Below, one piece after another: positions 25,982 to 35,408 of a stretch of DNA of 64,000 nt. The notes beneath the pieces were generated by a model. That model did not search any database and was not told the origin of the DNA. It saw only the letters and a list, made by a program, of their open reading frames with translations. The stretch's first letter is position 1. The number at the start of each line of letters is the position of its first letter. Source of the stretch: Pantoea sp. Ap-967 (GTDB taxonomy: Bacteria; Pseudomonadota; Gammaproteobacteria; Pseudomonadales; Pseudomonadaceae); assembly GCF_011752565.1 (NCBI RefSeq), contig NZ_VWXK01000028.1:17109-81108 (forward strand), given 5' to 3'. A program made the position numbers and the translations under genes.

Positions 25982-26149
25982 ATGGACGAGTTCACTAGTT
26001 CGGGCCTGGGGTTGCAGCAGAGCCTGCTGAATTTGCGTCGGGATCGGGACAAGTTGCTGGCTGAGGGGAAGGTGGGGGCGGCGCGGTTGCTGAATCGTGA
26101 GATCAAGCGGATCGAGGGGATGCTGGCTCGGTTGCGCCTTAGGGAGTGA
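25982..26149 (+). CDS. 55-aa charged helical protein
   Basis: Small gene with a strong GAGGGAGTG ribosome site. The product starts MDEFTSSGLGLQQSLLNLRRDRD and continues as a basic amphipathic helix (LLAEGKVGAARLLNREIKRIEGMLARLRLRE). The heptad-like leucines suggest a short coiled coil. No named family is recognised. It is not linked to a neighbour; the arn-related genes start 590 bases downstream. Confidence 0.6.
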   Translation: MDEFTSSGLGLQQSLLNLRRDRDKLLAEGKVGAARLLNREIKRIEGMLARLRLRE

Positions 26150-26181
26150 AAGGGGTATGGCTTGGGTTGTTTGTCGCCGGT

Positions 26182-26403
26182 GAGATCGAGCGCCGCCCGC
26201 GCGGCGCTTCGCGAGCTGCGCTCGCTCCTACGTTTGTTTCGGGCCAGTTATGCCTGTACCGTCGCGCGCGACCGCCTTGTTGGTTCCCTTCGATGTCGCG
26301 TCGTACGCCAGGGCGCGCGCGCAGCTAACATGAACATTGGCCCGAAACAAACGTAGGAGCGAGCGTAGCTCGCGAAGCGCCGCGCGGGCGGCGCTCGATC
26401 TCA
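26182..26403. repeat. Widely spaced inverted REP pair
   Basis: Two ~65-base arms (26182-26246 and 26338-26403) in opposite orientation. Each carries GAGATCGAGCGCCGCCCGC, a REP core GAGCTNCGCTCGCTCCTACG, TTTGTTTC and GGGCCA. They are separated by 91 bases of different sequence. A closely related element sits at 47614-47776 and shares the TGAACATTGGCCCGAAAC segment. Confidence 0.75.
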
Positions 26404-26736
26404 CAGGCGCTACAAGACGCAACCCGCAAGCGCGGCGCGTGATCGCGCCCACAACACACCCTCCCGCCAAACACCTCCCCCCAGCAACTTTTTCACATCC
26501 CCTTCACCGCCCCCAAACAACACCCCCCCTACGATTGCCCCCGCTAAACACCCAGACACAAACATTTTGTTACCTGTGCTGGACATTTTTCCCATTCACG
26601 CTTGGCTTGCACGCAGAACACCGTGCTGGAAGCACGCCCCCGTTCGTTGTACTCACCCCACCCAACGCCGCGCTCGCACCGGATTGCCCCGGGCGCACCG
26701 TTGAAACCGAAAACCGTCTGGCACCAAGGCCTACCC
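26404..26736. other. C-rich, G-poor leader before the extra arnT gene
   Basis: A 330-base gene-free stretch. From about 26449 to 26570 the plus strand is made almost only of C, A and T, with runs such as CCCCCC and CCCCCCC and only about ten G. This may be a promoter/leader for the two glycosyltransferase genes. I see no clear PmrA box in it. Confidence 0.4.
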
Positions 26737-28458
26737 ATGACGTCCGACATCCGCCCGCTGCGCCCGTCTGCCCGCTCACTGCCTACCCTAGCCACCCCCT
26801 CGCTGGCCCAACGCATGGCCATCCCCGGCCTTGTGCTGGCGTTCATGCTGTTCTACCTGCTTCCGCTGATGAACCACGGCTTGTGGATACCCGATGAAAC
26901 CCGCTATGCCCAGATCGGCCAGGAGATCCTGCTGAGCGACAACTGGGTTGGCCCGCACTTCATGGGCATCCGCTACTTCGAAAAGCCAATCGGCGGCTAC
27001 TGGCTGCTCGCCCTGGGCCAGGCGATTTTCGGCGAGAACCTGTTCGGCGTGCGCATCGCCTCGGCCTTGAGCACCGGCATCAGCATCTGCCTGGCCTACC
27101 TGATCGCCCGCAGGCTGTGGAACAACCCACGGATCAGCGCCAGCGCCGCCCTGCTGTACATGAGCTTCGGCCTGATCGCAGGCCAAGCCGGCTACGCCAA
27201 CCTCGACCCGCAGTTCACCCTGTGGGTCAACCTGAGCCTGGTGGCAGTATGGTTCGCCATCGACAGCCACAGCACCCGCGCCCGCCTGCTCAGCTGGGCA
27301 TTGCTGGGCGTGGCCTGCGCCATGGGCCTGATGACCAAGGGCTTTCTCGCCCTGCTGCTGCCGGTGCTGGTCACCCTGCCATTCATGCTCTGGCAGCGGC
27401 GCTTCGGCGAGCTGCTGCGCTACGGCCCGGTCGCCATCCTGGTGGCGGTGGCCGTCAGCCTGCCCTGGGTGCTGGCGGTGCAGGTGCGTGAACCGGACTT
27501 CTGGCGGTTCTTCTTCTGGCACGAGCACATCCGCCGCTTTGCCGCCGGTGCCGATGCCCAGCACGCACGGCCATGGTGGTTCTACCTGCCGCTGCTGTTC
27601 GCCGCCAGCCTGCCTTGGGCCGTGCTGCTGCCGAGCGCCCTGCTGCGCGCCTGGCGCGAGCGGCGGGTGCCGAAAATGGCCTTCCTGGGGCTGTGGTTCC
27701 TGCTGCCCCTGGCCTTCTTCAGCGCCAGCAGCGGCAAGCTGCCAACCTACATCATGCCGTGCCTGCTGCCACTGGCCTTGTTGATGGCCTGCAGTATCAA
27801 CGGCTGGCTGCACAACCAGGACACGCGCGTGCTGCGCCTGAACGGCGCGGTCAACACCCTGCTGGCAGCGGTCGCCCTGGTGGCACTGGTGTACCTGCAG
27901 GCCACTCGCCAGCTTTACCAGCACGTCGAAATGTACAGCCTGCTGCTGGTGTGCGTCGTGCTCACCAGCTGGCTGATCGCCAATGCGCTGCAGGCCATGC
28001 GCCCACTGGCCCTATGGGCGATGCCAGCGCTGGGCATCGGCATGCTGGTGGCGCTGCTGCCAGCGGCCATGCCGGCGAGCATCGTCAACAGCAAGATGCC
28101 CGACACCTTCATTGCCGAGCACCAGCAGGCCCTGGGCCAGGCCCACACCCTGCTGAGCAACGACCTGGGCACCGCGTCCGCGCTGGCCTGGCGCCTGCGC
28201 CGGCCTGAAGTGGTGCTGTTCAACACCGTTGGCGAACTCAAGTACGGCCTCAGCGACCCCGCCATGGCCGCGCGCAAGGTTGGCCTCGACGACCTCGGCC
28301 CCTGGATGGCCGAAGCGCGCAGCAAGGGCTCGGTGGGCGTGGTGCTGCGCATCAACAGCCAGGACGAAGTGCAGGAAGCCCAGGCCATGCCCAAGGAGGG
28401 CGAGCACTTCCGCCGCGGCAACCTGGAAATCTTCATCATTCCCCAGCGCCAGCCATGA
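26737..28458 (+). CDS. arnT: ArnT-type lipid A aminoarabinose transferase, extra copy
   Basis: 573-aa GT-C/GT83 glycosyltransferase with about 12 membrane helices and the periplasmic Asp-Glu pair in GLWIPDETRYAQIG. Long stretches match the second ArnT in the window almost word for word (HFMGIRYFEKPIGGYW, AGQAGYANLDPQFTLWVNLSLVA, FFFWHEHIRRFA). It transfers 4-amino-4-deoxy-L-arabinose from undecaprenyl phosphate to lipid A. Compared with the operon copy it has about 25 extra N-terminal residues. It overlaps the next GT39 gene by four bases and lies outside the main arn operon. Confidence 0.87.
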   Translation: MTSDIRPLRPSARSLPTLATPSLAQRMAIPGLVLAFMLFYLLPLMNHGLWIPDETRYAQIGQEILLSDNWVGPHFMGIRYFEKPIGGYWLLALGQAIFGENLFGVRIASALSTGISICLAYLIARRLWNNPRISASAALLYMSFGLIAGQAGYANLDPQFTLWVNLSLVAVWFAIDSHSTRARLLSWALLGVACAMGLMTKGFLALLLPVLVTLPFMLWQRRFGELLRYGPVAILVAVAVSLPWVLAVQVREPDFWRFFFWHEHIRRFAAGADAQHARPWWFYLPLLFAASLPWAVLLPSALLRAWRERRVPKMAFLGLWFLLPLAFFSASSGKLPTYIMPCLLPLALLMACSINGWLHNQDTRVLRLNGAVNTLLAAVALVALVYLQATRQLYQHVEMYSLLLVCVVLTSWLIANALQAMRPLALWAMPALGIGMLVALLPAAMPASIVNSKMPDTFIAEHQQALGQAHTLLSNDLGTASALAWRLRRPEVVLFNTVGELKYGLSDPAMAARKVGLDDLGPWMAEARSKGSVGVVLRINSQDEVQEAQAMPKEGEHFRRGNLEIFIIPQRQP

Positions 28459-29969
28459 GGCTGCTCCGTAACGACCGGCGCGCCCTGCTGCTGTTGCTGG
28501 CCACCACGGCACTGATGCTGCTGGTTGGCCTGGGCAACCGCGAGCTGTGGGGCGCAGAAACCCGCTGGGCCAATATCAGCCTGCAAATGCTGCAGAGCGG
28601 CGACTACTTCGACCCCTACCTCAAGGGCGGCGCCTACTATGACAAGCCGCTGCTGTCGTACTGGCTGATCACCGCCAGCGCCTGGCTGACCGGTAGCCTG
28701 GGCGCCTGGTCGCTGCGGCTGTCTTCGGTGCTGGCGGCGTGGTTGAGCGTATGGCTGGTGTACCTGTTGGGCGAGCGCCTGCTGCAACGGGGCACTGGCC
28801 TGATCGCCGGCTGGATGCTGGCCACCACCTTTTATTTCGTGTTCTGGGCACGGGTGGCCACCGCCGACATTCTCACCGTATGCGGTGTGCTGGCGGCGCT
28901 CTGGTGGTACTGGCGCGGGCCGGACGACACAGGGTTCTGGCGCTACAGCGTGTTCGTCGGGCTGCTGGCACTGACATCACTGTGCAAGGGCCTGATCGGC
29001 TTCATCCTGCCAGGGTTGCTGCTGTTGCCCCACCTGCTGGGCCAAGGCCGCTGGAAGCGCCACCTGAACCTCAGGCTGGCAGCGGCGCTGCTGCTGGGCG
29101 GGGCGCTGTACATCACGCCGTTCCTGCTGTCGCACCTGTATGGCGCGGCGAACTATGCCGAGAGTGGCCTTGGCCTGGTGGTGCGGGAAAACCTGGTGCG
29201 GTTCTTCCAGCCCTTCGACAACCTCGGCCCGCTCTACACCTACCTGCTGTACCTGCCGGTATATACCCTGCCTTGGGCCCCTTGCTGGATGATCGCCCTG
29301 TGGGTTGCCCTACGCCAATGGCGGCACATCGAGCCGAACACCCGCTGGCTGGTCCAGGGGCTCGCCCTGCTGATGCTGTTCTTCACCGCCAGCGGCAGCC
29401 GGCGCAGCTATTACGTATTGCCGCTGGTGCCGTTCGCCCAACTGCTCGGGGCCTGGTGGGTCACCCGCTGGCTGGCCGTACGCAACAGCCAAGGCCGCGG
29501 CTTGCACCTGGGCTTTGCGGCAACGGCGGCCCTGCTGGTGGCGGTGCTGGGCATCCTGGTGCCATGGAGCAACGGTGGCGGCGGCGTGATCGGCTTTGGC
29601 AAGGCCGTACGCGAGCTGGCCAGCGCACAGGCACCGCTGGCGCAGTGGCACCTGGTGATGGTCGAGGTAGACAACAAAGTGCCGATGTACCTGCAAACCG
29701 GTGGCGCCCCCTTCCGCTATGTCGCCGACACCGAGGACTACCCGCGCAGCGGCGACACCGCCACGCTGATGGCCTGGCTGGAGCGCGACAGCGGCCAGCA
29801 CTGGGACCCGCACCGCACCATCATCGTGGCCCATTACCGGCCCGGCCAACCGCCACCGCTCGACTACCTGAGCCACGATCACCAGGTCATCACCACCCAG
29901 CCAAGCCGAGGGGAACGGCTGTTGCACTCCGGCGCTGAGCACAGCGTGGCTTATATACCCAAGGCGTGA
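28455..29969 (+). CDS. ArnT-related GT39-family glycosyltransferase
   Basis: 504-aa polytopic membrane protein of the dolichyl-phosphate-mannose mannosyltransferase-like (PMT/GT39) group. The first periplasmic loop holds ELWGAETRWANISLQM, and GGAYYDKPLLSYWLITAS corresponds to the ArnT RYFEKPIxGYW region. The C-terminal third is a soluble periplasmic domain. It is translationally coupled to the extra ArnT, so it probably acts on lipid A or core sugars; donor and acceptor are unknown. Confidence 0.78.
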   Translation: MRLLRNDRRALLLLLATTALMLLVGLGNRELWGAETRWANISLQMLQSGDYFDPYLKGGAYYDKPLLSYWLITASAWLTGSLGAWSLRLSSVLAAWLSVWLVYLLGERLLQRGTGLIAGWMLATTFYFVFWARVATADILTVCGVLAALWWYWRGPDDTGFWRYSVFVGLLALTSLCKGLIGFILPGLLLLPHLLGQGRWKRHLNLRLAAALLLGGALYITPFLLSHLYGAANYAESGLGLVVRENLVRFFQPFDNLGPLYTYLLYLPVYTLPWAPCWMIALWVALRQWRHIEPNTRWLVQGLALLMLFFTASGSRRSYYVLPLVPFAQLLGAWWVTRWLAVRNSQGRGLHLGFAATAALLVAVLGILVPWSNGGGGVIGFGKAVRELASAQAPLAQWHLVMVEVDNKVPMYLQTGGAPFRYVADTEDYPRSGDTATLMAWLERDSGQHWDPHRTIIVAHYRPGQPPPLDYLSHDHQVITTQPSRGERLLHSGAEHSVAYIPKA

Positions 29970-30353
29970 TGTTTAACGCCCGAGCGTGCAACTTAAGCGC
30001 ACCGTGCAGCCAACGCCGGACATTAATAAATATTTAATAAAACAATGCATTACGGCGGTTCTAACTATTCGTTATCCATCCATTTGAATGGCAACCTGAA
30101 CCTGAGCTGTCCAACAGCAAGATGTCACGCTGGCGCGACTGTTTTTTGATGTTTCTTTCACAAATTCAGGCATAACCTTGATTGGATAAGCCCCGGTATT
30201 AGCCGCGGCGGCAAACACCGAAAGACTGACTTCGCGCAAACCATTAATCATTTTGCCAGTGCCCTTGATGCAAAAGCATTTATTGCGTCTACGCTGGGAA
30301 TGGATTCAATGAAATCAATGGGTTCTGTTATTTATTGCATGACCGAGGTGTTC
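29970..30353. other. Leader and promoter region of the arn operon
   Basis: 384 bases with no gene. It is far more A/T-rich than the flanks, especially 30020-30080 and 30280-30345. It contains the PmrA-like direct repeat described separately and isolated half-sites (TTTAAC at 29972, CTTAAG at 29992). If transcription starts near the PmrA-like box, the operon would have an untranslated leader of nearly 300 bases. Confidence 0.5.
30022..30038 (+). promoter_or_regulatory. PmrA-like box before arnB
   Basis: ATTAAT-AAATA-TTTAAT gives two hexamers with exactly 5 bases between. The PmrA consensus is YTTAAK-N5-YTTAAK; the second half fits fully and the first differs at one base. PmrAB control of arn genes in response to cationic peptides or metals is established in other gammaproteobacteria. 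The distance to arnB (315 bases) is large. Confidence 0.45.
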
Positions 30354-31502
30354 ATGAGTGAGGCGTTTCTCCCCTTCTCTCGCCCTAGCATGGGCGAAGA
30401 AGAAATTGCAGCTGTCGGCCACGTTCTGCGCTCGGGCTGGATCACCACCGGGCCACAGAACCAGGCATTGGAAGAACAGTTTGCCCAATACGTCGGTTGT
30501 CGCCATGCCGTGGCCCTGTCCTCGGCCACCGGCGGCATGCACATCGCCCTGCTGGCCCTGGGCATTGGCCCAGGGGACGAAGTGATCACCCCGTCGCAAA
30601 CCTGGGTTTCGACCGCCAACATGATTTCGCTGATCGGCGCCACGCCGGTGTTCGTCGACATCGACCGCGACACCCTGATGACCGACGCCGCCCGTATCGA
30701 AGCGGCCATCACCCCACGCACCAAGGCCATCATCCCGGTGCACTACGCCGGCGCCGCATTCGACCTCGACCCGCTGTACGCCTTGGCCGACAAGCATGGA
30801 ATCGCCGTGATCGAAGACGCCGCCCATGCCGCCGGCACCCGCTACAAAGGCCGCCATGTCGGTGCCCGTGGCACGGCGATCTTCTCGTTCCACGCGATCA
30901 AGAACATGACCTGCGCCGAAGGCGCGATGTTCGTCAGCGACGACGAAGCCCTGGCCAGCCGCGTGCGCATGCTCAAGTTCCATGGCCTGGGCGTTGATGC
31001 CTACGACCGCCTGACCCACGGCCGCAAGCCCCAGGCCCAGGTCATCGAGCCTGGCTTCAAGTACAACCTGGCCGACATCAACGCCGCCATCGCCCTGGTG
31101 CAGCTCAAGCGCCTGGATGCGATCAACGCCCGCCGCAGCGAGCTGGCCGCGCGCTACCAGCAGCGCCTTGAAGGCCTGCCGGTGCAACCGCTGGCGCTGC
31201 CGGCCTACCCGCAGCAGCACGCCTGGCACCTGTACATCCTGCGCATCGACAGCGAACGCTGTGGCCTGGACCGCGAAGCCTTCATGAAAGGCCTGCAGGA
31301 ACGTGGCATCGGCAGCGGCATTCATTTCATCGCCACCCACCTGCACACCTGGTACCGCCAGCGCGACCCGCAGCTGTCGCTGCCCAACACCGAATGGAAC
31401 TCGGCGCGGCTGTGCTCGATTCCATTGTTCCCGGACATGACCGACCACGACCTCGAGCGGGTCGTCACCGCCATTGAACAGCTTGTGGGAAATCGCCCGT
31501 GA
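30354..31502 (+). CDS. arnB: UDP-4-amino-4-deoxy-L-arabinose-oxoglutarate aminotransferase
   Basis: 382-aa PLP-dependent aminotransferase of the DegT/DnrJ/EryC1 family, which aminates UDP-4-keto-pentose to UDP-L-Ara4N. The PLP lysine is in FHAIKNMTCAEGAMF. The N-terminal FLPFSRPSMGEEEI and the SGWITTGPQ motif are typical of ArnB. I start at the ATG preceded by GAGGTG; three upstream in-frame ATGs have no ribosome site. It is the first gene of the arn operon and overlaps arnC by four bases. Confidence 0.95.
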   Translation: MSEAFLPFSRPSMGEEEIAAVGHVLRSGWITTGPQNQALEEQFAQYVGCRHAVALSSATGGMHIALLALGIGPGDEVITPSQTWVSTANMISLIGATPVFVDIDRDTLMTDAARIEAAITPRTKAIIPVHYAGAAFDLDPLYALADKHGIAVIEDAAHAAGTRYKGRHVGARGTAIFSFHAIKNMTCAEGAMFVSDDEALASRVRMLKFHGLGVDAYDRLTHGRKPQAQVIEPGFKYNLADINAAIALVQLKRLDAINARRSELAARYQQRLEGLPVQPLALPAYPQQHAWHLYILRIDSERCGLDREAFMKGLQERGIGSGIHFIATHLHTWYRQRDPQLSLPNTEWNSARLCSIPLFPDMTDHDLERVVTAIEQLVGNRP

Positions 31503-32521
31503 GACCTTACCCGATCCACCGCGTGTCCATCGTCATCCCGGTGTACAACGAAGAACAGAGCCTGCCGGAGCTGCTGCGCCGCACCGCAGCCGCCTGCCAG
31601 CAACTGCATCACCCCTATGAAATCGTGCTGGTCGACGACGGCAGCCGCGACGAATCCGCCAGCATCCTGGAAGACGCCGCCAAGGCCGAGAACAGCCCGT
31701 TCGTGGCGGTGATCCTCAACCGCAACTACGGCCAGCACGCAGCGATCATGGCCGGCTTCGAGCAGTGCCAGGGCGATGTGGTGATTACCCTCGACGCCGA
31801 CCTGCAGAACCCGCCGGAGGAGATCCCGCGGCTGGTCGCCGAGGCCGAGCGCGGTTTCGACGTGGTCGGCACGGTGCGCAGCAACCGCCAGGACTCGGCC
31901 CTGCGCCGCTGGCCGTCGAAGGTCATCAACTACGCGGTCAAGCGCTCCACCGGCGTTGCCATGAGCGACTACGGCTGCATGCTGCGCGCCTACCGGCGCA
32001 CGGTGATCGACGCCATGCTCGCCTGCCGCGAGCGCAGCACGTTCATCCCCATCCTGGCCAACAGTTTCGCCCGCCACACCACCGAAATCACCGTGCACCA
32101 CGCCGAGCGCGAACACGGCGACTCCAAGTACAGCCCCATGCGCCTGATCAGCCTGATGTTCGACCTGATCACCTGCATGACCACCACGCCCCTGCGCCTG
32201 CTGAGCATCGTCGGTTTCAGCATGGCCGCACTCGGCGTGCTGTTCGCCGTGGCGCTGATCGTGCTGCGCCTGGCCTTCGGCCCGGGCTGGGCGGGCAACG
32301 GCCTGTTCGTGCTGTTCGCCGTGTTGTTCGTGTTCACCGGTGGCCAGTTCATCGGCATGGGCCTGCTGGGCGAGTACCTGGGCCGCATGTACAGCGATGT
32401 GCGCGCCCGCCCACGGTTCTTCATCGAAAAAGTGCTGCGCAGCGGCCCTGCGCCCACCCCTGCAACCCCAGTCACCGTTGACGGTTTCACTTCCTCCACT
32501 TCTGGTCAGGTTCATTCATGA
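31499..32521 (+). CDS. arnC: Undecaprenyl-phosphate 4-deoxy-4-formamido-L-arabinose transferase
   Basis: 340-aa family 2 glycosyltransferase with an N-terminal catalytic domain (IPVYNEEQSLPELL, LVDDGSRDES, TLDADLQNPPEEIP) and two C-terminal membrane helices at about 235-310. It moves Ara4-formyl-N from UDP to undecaprenyl phosphate on the cytoplasmic face. The start is a GTG overlapping the arnB stop (GTGA). Confidence 0.95.
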   Translation: MRPYPIHRVSIVIPVYNEEQSLPELLRRTAAACQQLHHPYEIVLVDDGSRDESASILEDAAKAENSPFVAVILNRNYGQHAAIMAGFEQCQGDVVITLDADLQNPPEEIPRLVAEAERGFDVVGTVRSNRQDSALRRWPSKVINYAVKRSTGVAMSDYGCMLRAYRRTVIDAMLACRERSTFIPILANSFARHTTEITVHHAEREHGDSKYSPMRLISLMFDLITCMTTTPLRLLSIVGFSMAALGVLFAVALIVLRLAFGPGWAGNGLFVLFAVLFVFTGGQFIGMGLLGEYLGRMYSDVRARPRFFIEKVLRSGPAPTPATPVTVDGFTSSTSGQVHS

Positions 32522-34524
32522 GTGCAAAAACAGTTGTCTTCGCCTACCACGATATCGGCTGCGCCGGCATTGAAGCCCTGCTTGCCTGCGGCTATGACAT
32601 TGCAGCGGTGTTCACTCATGCCGACGACCCCAAGGAAAACACCTTCTACGGCTCGGTAGCCCAGTTGTGCGCCCGCAAGGGCATTGCGGTGCACGCCCCC
32701 GAGGACGTCAACCACCCGCTGTGGGTGGAGCGCATCAACACCCTCGCACCGGACTACCTGTTCTCCTTCTACTACCGCAACCTGCTGGGCGAACCCTTGC
32801 TGGCCGCCGGGCGCAAGGGCGCATTCAACCTGCATGGCTCACTGCTGCCGCGCTACCGTGGCCGGGCGCCGGCCAACTGGGTGCTGGTCAACGGCGAAAG
32901 CGAAACCGGCGTGACCCTGCACCGCATGGTCAAGCGTGCCGATGCCGGCGCCATCGTCGCCCAGCTGCCGGTGGCCATCGAACGCAGCGACACGGCGCTG
33001 AGCCTGCACGGCAAGCTGCGCGCCGCCGCCGCCGACCTGCTGCGCGACACCTTGCCGGCGCTGCGCCAGGGCAAGCTCAGCGAAACCCCGCAGGACGAGG
33101 CCAAGGCCACCGTGTTCGGCCGCCGTACCGCCGCCGATGGCCGCCTGGACTGGCAGCAACCTGCCGAAACTCTGTTCAACCTGGTGCGCGCCGTCACCCA
33201 GCCCTACCCCGGCGCGTTCTGCCCGGTGGGCGAGCACAAACTGATCGTGTGGCAGGCGGATGTCGCCAAGGGCAACGAGGGCCTGGCCCCTGGCCGGGTA
33301 ATCAGCACCGACCCGCTGCGCGTTGCCTGTGGCGAGGATTCGCTGGTGATCCACGCCGGCCAGCGCAACGACAACGGCCTGTACCTGAGCGGCCCGCAAC
33401 TGGCCGGTGAATTGGGCCTGGTCGAGGGCTCGCTGCTGCGCGCCGCCGACTCACGCCGCGCCGTTCGCCGCACCCGGGTGCTGATCCTGGGTGTGAACGG
33501 CTTTATCGGCAACCACCTGTCCGAACGCCTGCTCAGCGACGAGCGTTATGAGGTGTACGGCCTGGACATCGGCTGCGACGCCATCGAACGCCTGCGCAAC
33601 CACCCGCGCTTCCACTTCGTCGAAGGCGATATCAGCATCCATTCCGAGTGGATCGAATACCACATCAAGAAGTGCGACGTGGTGCTGCCGCTGGTGGCCA
33701 TCGCCACGCCCATCGAATACACCCGCAACCCGCTGCGCGTGTTCGAGCTGGACTTCGAGGAAAACCTGCGCCTGGTGCGCTACTGCGTGAAGTACAACAA
33801 GCGCGTGATCTTCCCGTCCACCTCGGAAGTCTATGGCATGTGCCAGGACCCGAACTTCGATGAAGACACCTCCAACCTGGTGGTCGGGCCGATCAACAAG
33901 CAGCGCTGGATCTACTCGGTGTCCAAGCAGCTGCTCGACCGGGTGATCTGGGCCTATGGCCAGAAGGGCCTGAACTTCACCCTGTTCCGCCCCTTCAACT
34001 GGATGGGCCCGCGCCTGGACCGCCTGGACTCGGCGCGCATCGGCAGCTCCCGGGCCATCACCCAGTTGATCCTCAACCTGGTGGAAGGCACGCCGATCCG
34101 CCTGTTCGACGGCGGCGCGCAGAAGCGCTGCTTCACCGACATCGCCGATGGCGTCGAGGCCCTGGCACGGATCATCGACAACGACGGCGATGCCTGCAAC
34201 GGCCAGATCATCAACATCGGCAACCCGGACAACGAAGCCAGCATTCGCCAGCTGGGCGAAGAACTGCTGCGCCAGTTCGAAGCCCACCCGCTGCGCAGCC
34301 ACTTCCCGCCGTTCGCCGGTTTCCGCGATGTCGAGAGCAAGGCGTTCTACGGCGGCGGCTACCAGGACGTGTCCCACCGCAAGCCAAGCATTGCCAATGC
34401 CAAGCGCCTGCTGAACTGGGAACCGACCGTAGAGATGCGCGAAACCATCGGCAACACGCTGGACTTCTTCCTGCGCGAAGCCCTGCGCGAGGTCGAAGCC
34501 CGCCCGGCAGAAGATGCACGCTGA
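32518..34524 (+). CDS. arnA: Bifunctional UDP-L-Ara4N formyltransferase / UDP-glucuronate decarboxylase
   Basis: 668 aa, normal ArnA length. Residues 1-~305 form the formyltransferase, with the catalytic Asn104-x-His106 in FNLHGSLLPRYRG. Residues ~315-660 form the SDR decarboxylase, beginning LILGVNGFIGNHL and holding PSTSEVYGMC and the Tyr-x3-Lys pair in YSVSKQLLDRV. It oxidatively decarboxylates UDP-glucuronate (made by Ugd) and later formylates UDP-L-Ara4N. Start and stop overlap arnC and arnD. Confidence 0.96.
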   Translation: MSAKTVVFAYHDIGCAGIEALLACGYDIAAVFTHADDPKENTFYGSVAQLCARKGIAVHAPEDVNHPLWVERINTLAPDYLFSFYYRNLLGEPLLAAGRKGAFNLHGSLLPRYRGRAPANWVLVNGESETGVTLHRMVKRADAGAIVAQLPVAIERSDTALSLHGKLRAAAADLLRDTLPALRQGKLSETPQDEAKATVFGRRTAADGRLDWQQPAETLFNLVRAVTQPYPGAFCPVGEHKLIVWQADVAKGNEGLAPGRVISTDPLRVACGEDSLVIHAGQRNDNGLYLSGPQLAGELGLVEGSLLRAADSRRAVRRTRVLILGVNGFIGNHLSERLLSDERYEVYGLDIGCDAIERLRNHPRFHFVEGDISIHSEWIEYHIKKCDVVLPLVAIATPIEYTRNPLRVFELDFEENLRLVRYCVKYNKRVIFPSTSEVYGMCQDPNFDEDTSNLVVGPINKQRWIYSVSKQLLDRVIWAYGQKGLNFTLFRPFNWMGPRLDRLDSARIGSSRAITQLILNLVEGTPIRLFDGGAQKRCFTDIADGVEALARIIDNDGDACNGQIINIGNPDNEASIRQLGEELLRQFEAHPLRSHFPPFAGFRDVESKAFYGGGYQDVSHRKPSIANAKRLLNWEPTVEMRETIGNTLDFFLREALREVEARPAEDAR

Positions 34525-35408
34525 TGCAGGCCGGGCTACGCATCGATGTCGACACCTACCGCGGCACCCGTGAAGGTGTGCCGCGCTTGCTGGAGCTGCT
34601 GGACGAAGCGCAGGTGAAGGCAACGTTCTTCTTCAGTGTCGGCCCGGACAACATGGGCCGCCACCTGTGGCGCCTGGTGCGGCCACAGTTCCTGTGGAAG
34701 ATGCTGCGCTCCAATGCGGCCGGGCTGTACGGCTGGGACATTCTGCTGGCCGGCACCGCCTGGCCCGGCAAGCCGATTGGCCGCGACCTCGGCCACCTGA
34801 TGCGCCGCGCCCGCGAGGCCGGCCATGAGGTGGGCCTGCACGCCTGGGACCACCACGGCTGGCAGGCCAATGCCGGGCGCTGGACGGCGGCGCAGCTGGG
34901 CGAGCAGATCCGCCGTGGGGTCGACACCCTCAGCGACATCCTGGGGGCCAAGGTGGACTGCTCGGCCGCCGCCGGCTGGCGTGCCGACGAGCGGGTGATC
35001 GAGGCCAAGCAGGCGTTCGGCTTTCGCTACAACAGCGACTGCCGCGGCGCCAGCCTGTTCCGCCCGCGCCTGGCCGACGGCTCGCCGGGGGCGCCGCAAA
35101 TACCGGTGGACTTGCCCACCTTCGACGAGGTGGTGGGCCCGCAGGTGGCCGCCGCCGACTTCAACGCCTTCATCCTGAGGCAGTTCCTGCCCCAGGCACT
35201 CAACGTCTACACCATTCACGCAGAGGTAGAAGGGATTCTGATGGCCGAGGATTTTCGCCAGTTGCTGGCCACTGCACGCCAGCAAGGCATCACGTTCAAA
35301 CCGCTGGGCGAGCTGTTGCCCGCCTCGCTCGACAGCTTGCCCGTTGCCTGCGTGCAACGCGGCACCCTCGGCGGCCGTGAAGGCTGGCTGGGAGTGCAAG
35401 GGGCATGA
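34524..35408 (+). CDS. arnD: 4-deoxy-4-formamido-L-arabinose-phosphoundecaprenol deformylase
   Basis: 294-aa polysaccharide-deacetylase (NodB-like) protein. The metal-site motif RIDVDTYRGTREGVPRLL opens the protein and EVGLHAWDHHGWQ supplies further ligands. It removes the formyl group from the lipid-linked sugar before flipping. It overlaps arnA by one base (TGATG) and arnT by four. Confidence 0.94.
   Translation: MQAGLRIDVDTYRGTREGVPRLLELLDEAQVKATFFFSVGPDNMGRHLWRLVRPQFLWKMLRSNAAGLYGWDILLAGTAWPGKPIGRDLGHLMRRAREAGHEVGLHAWDHHGWQANAGRWTAAQLGEQIRRGVDTLSDILGAKVDCSAAAGWRADERVIEAKQAFGFRYNSDCRGASLFRPRLADGSPGAPQIPVDLPTFDEVVGPQVAAADFNAFILRQFLPQALNVYTIHAEVEGILMAEDFRQLLATARQQGITFKPLGELLPASLDSLPVACVQRGTLGGREGWLGVQGA

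Noticed and set aside
29972..29997. TTTAAC and CTTAAG as a PmrA box
   Set aside because: The hexamers are separated by 14 bases, not the 5 needed, and match the consensus poorly; the pair at 30022-30038 fits better.
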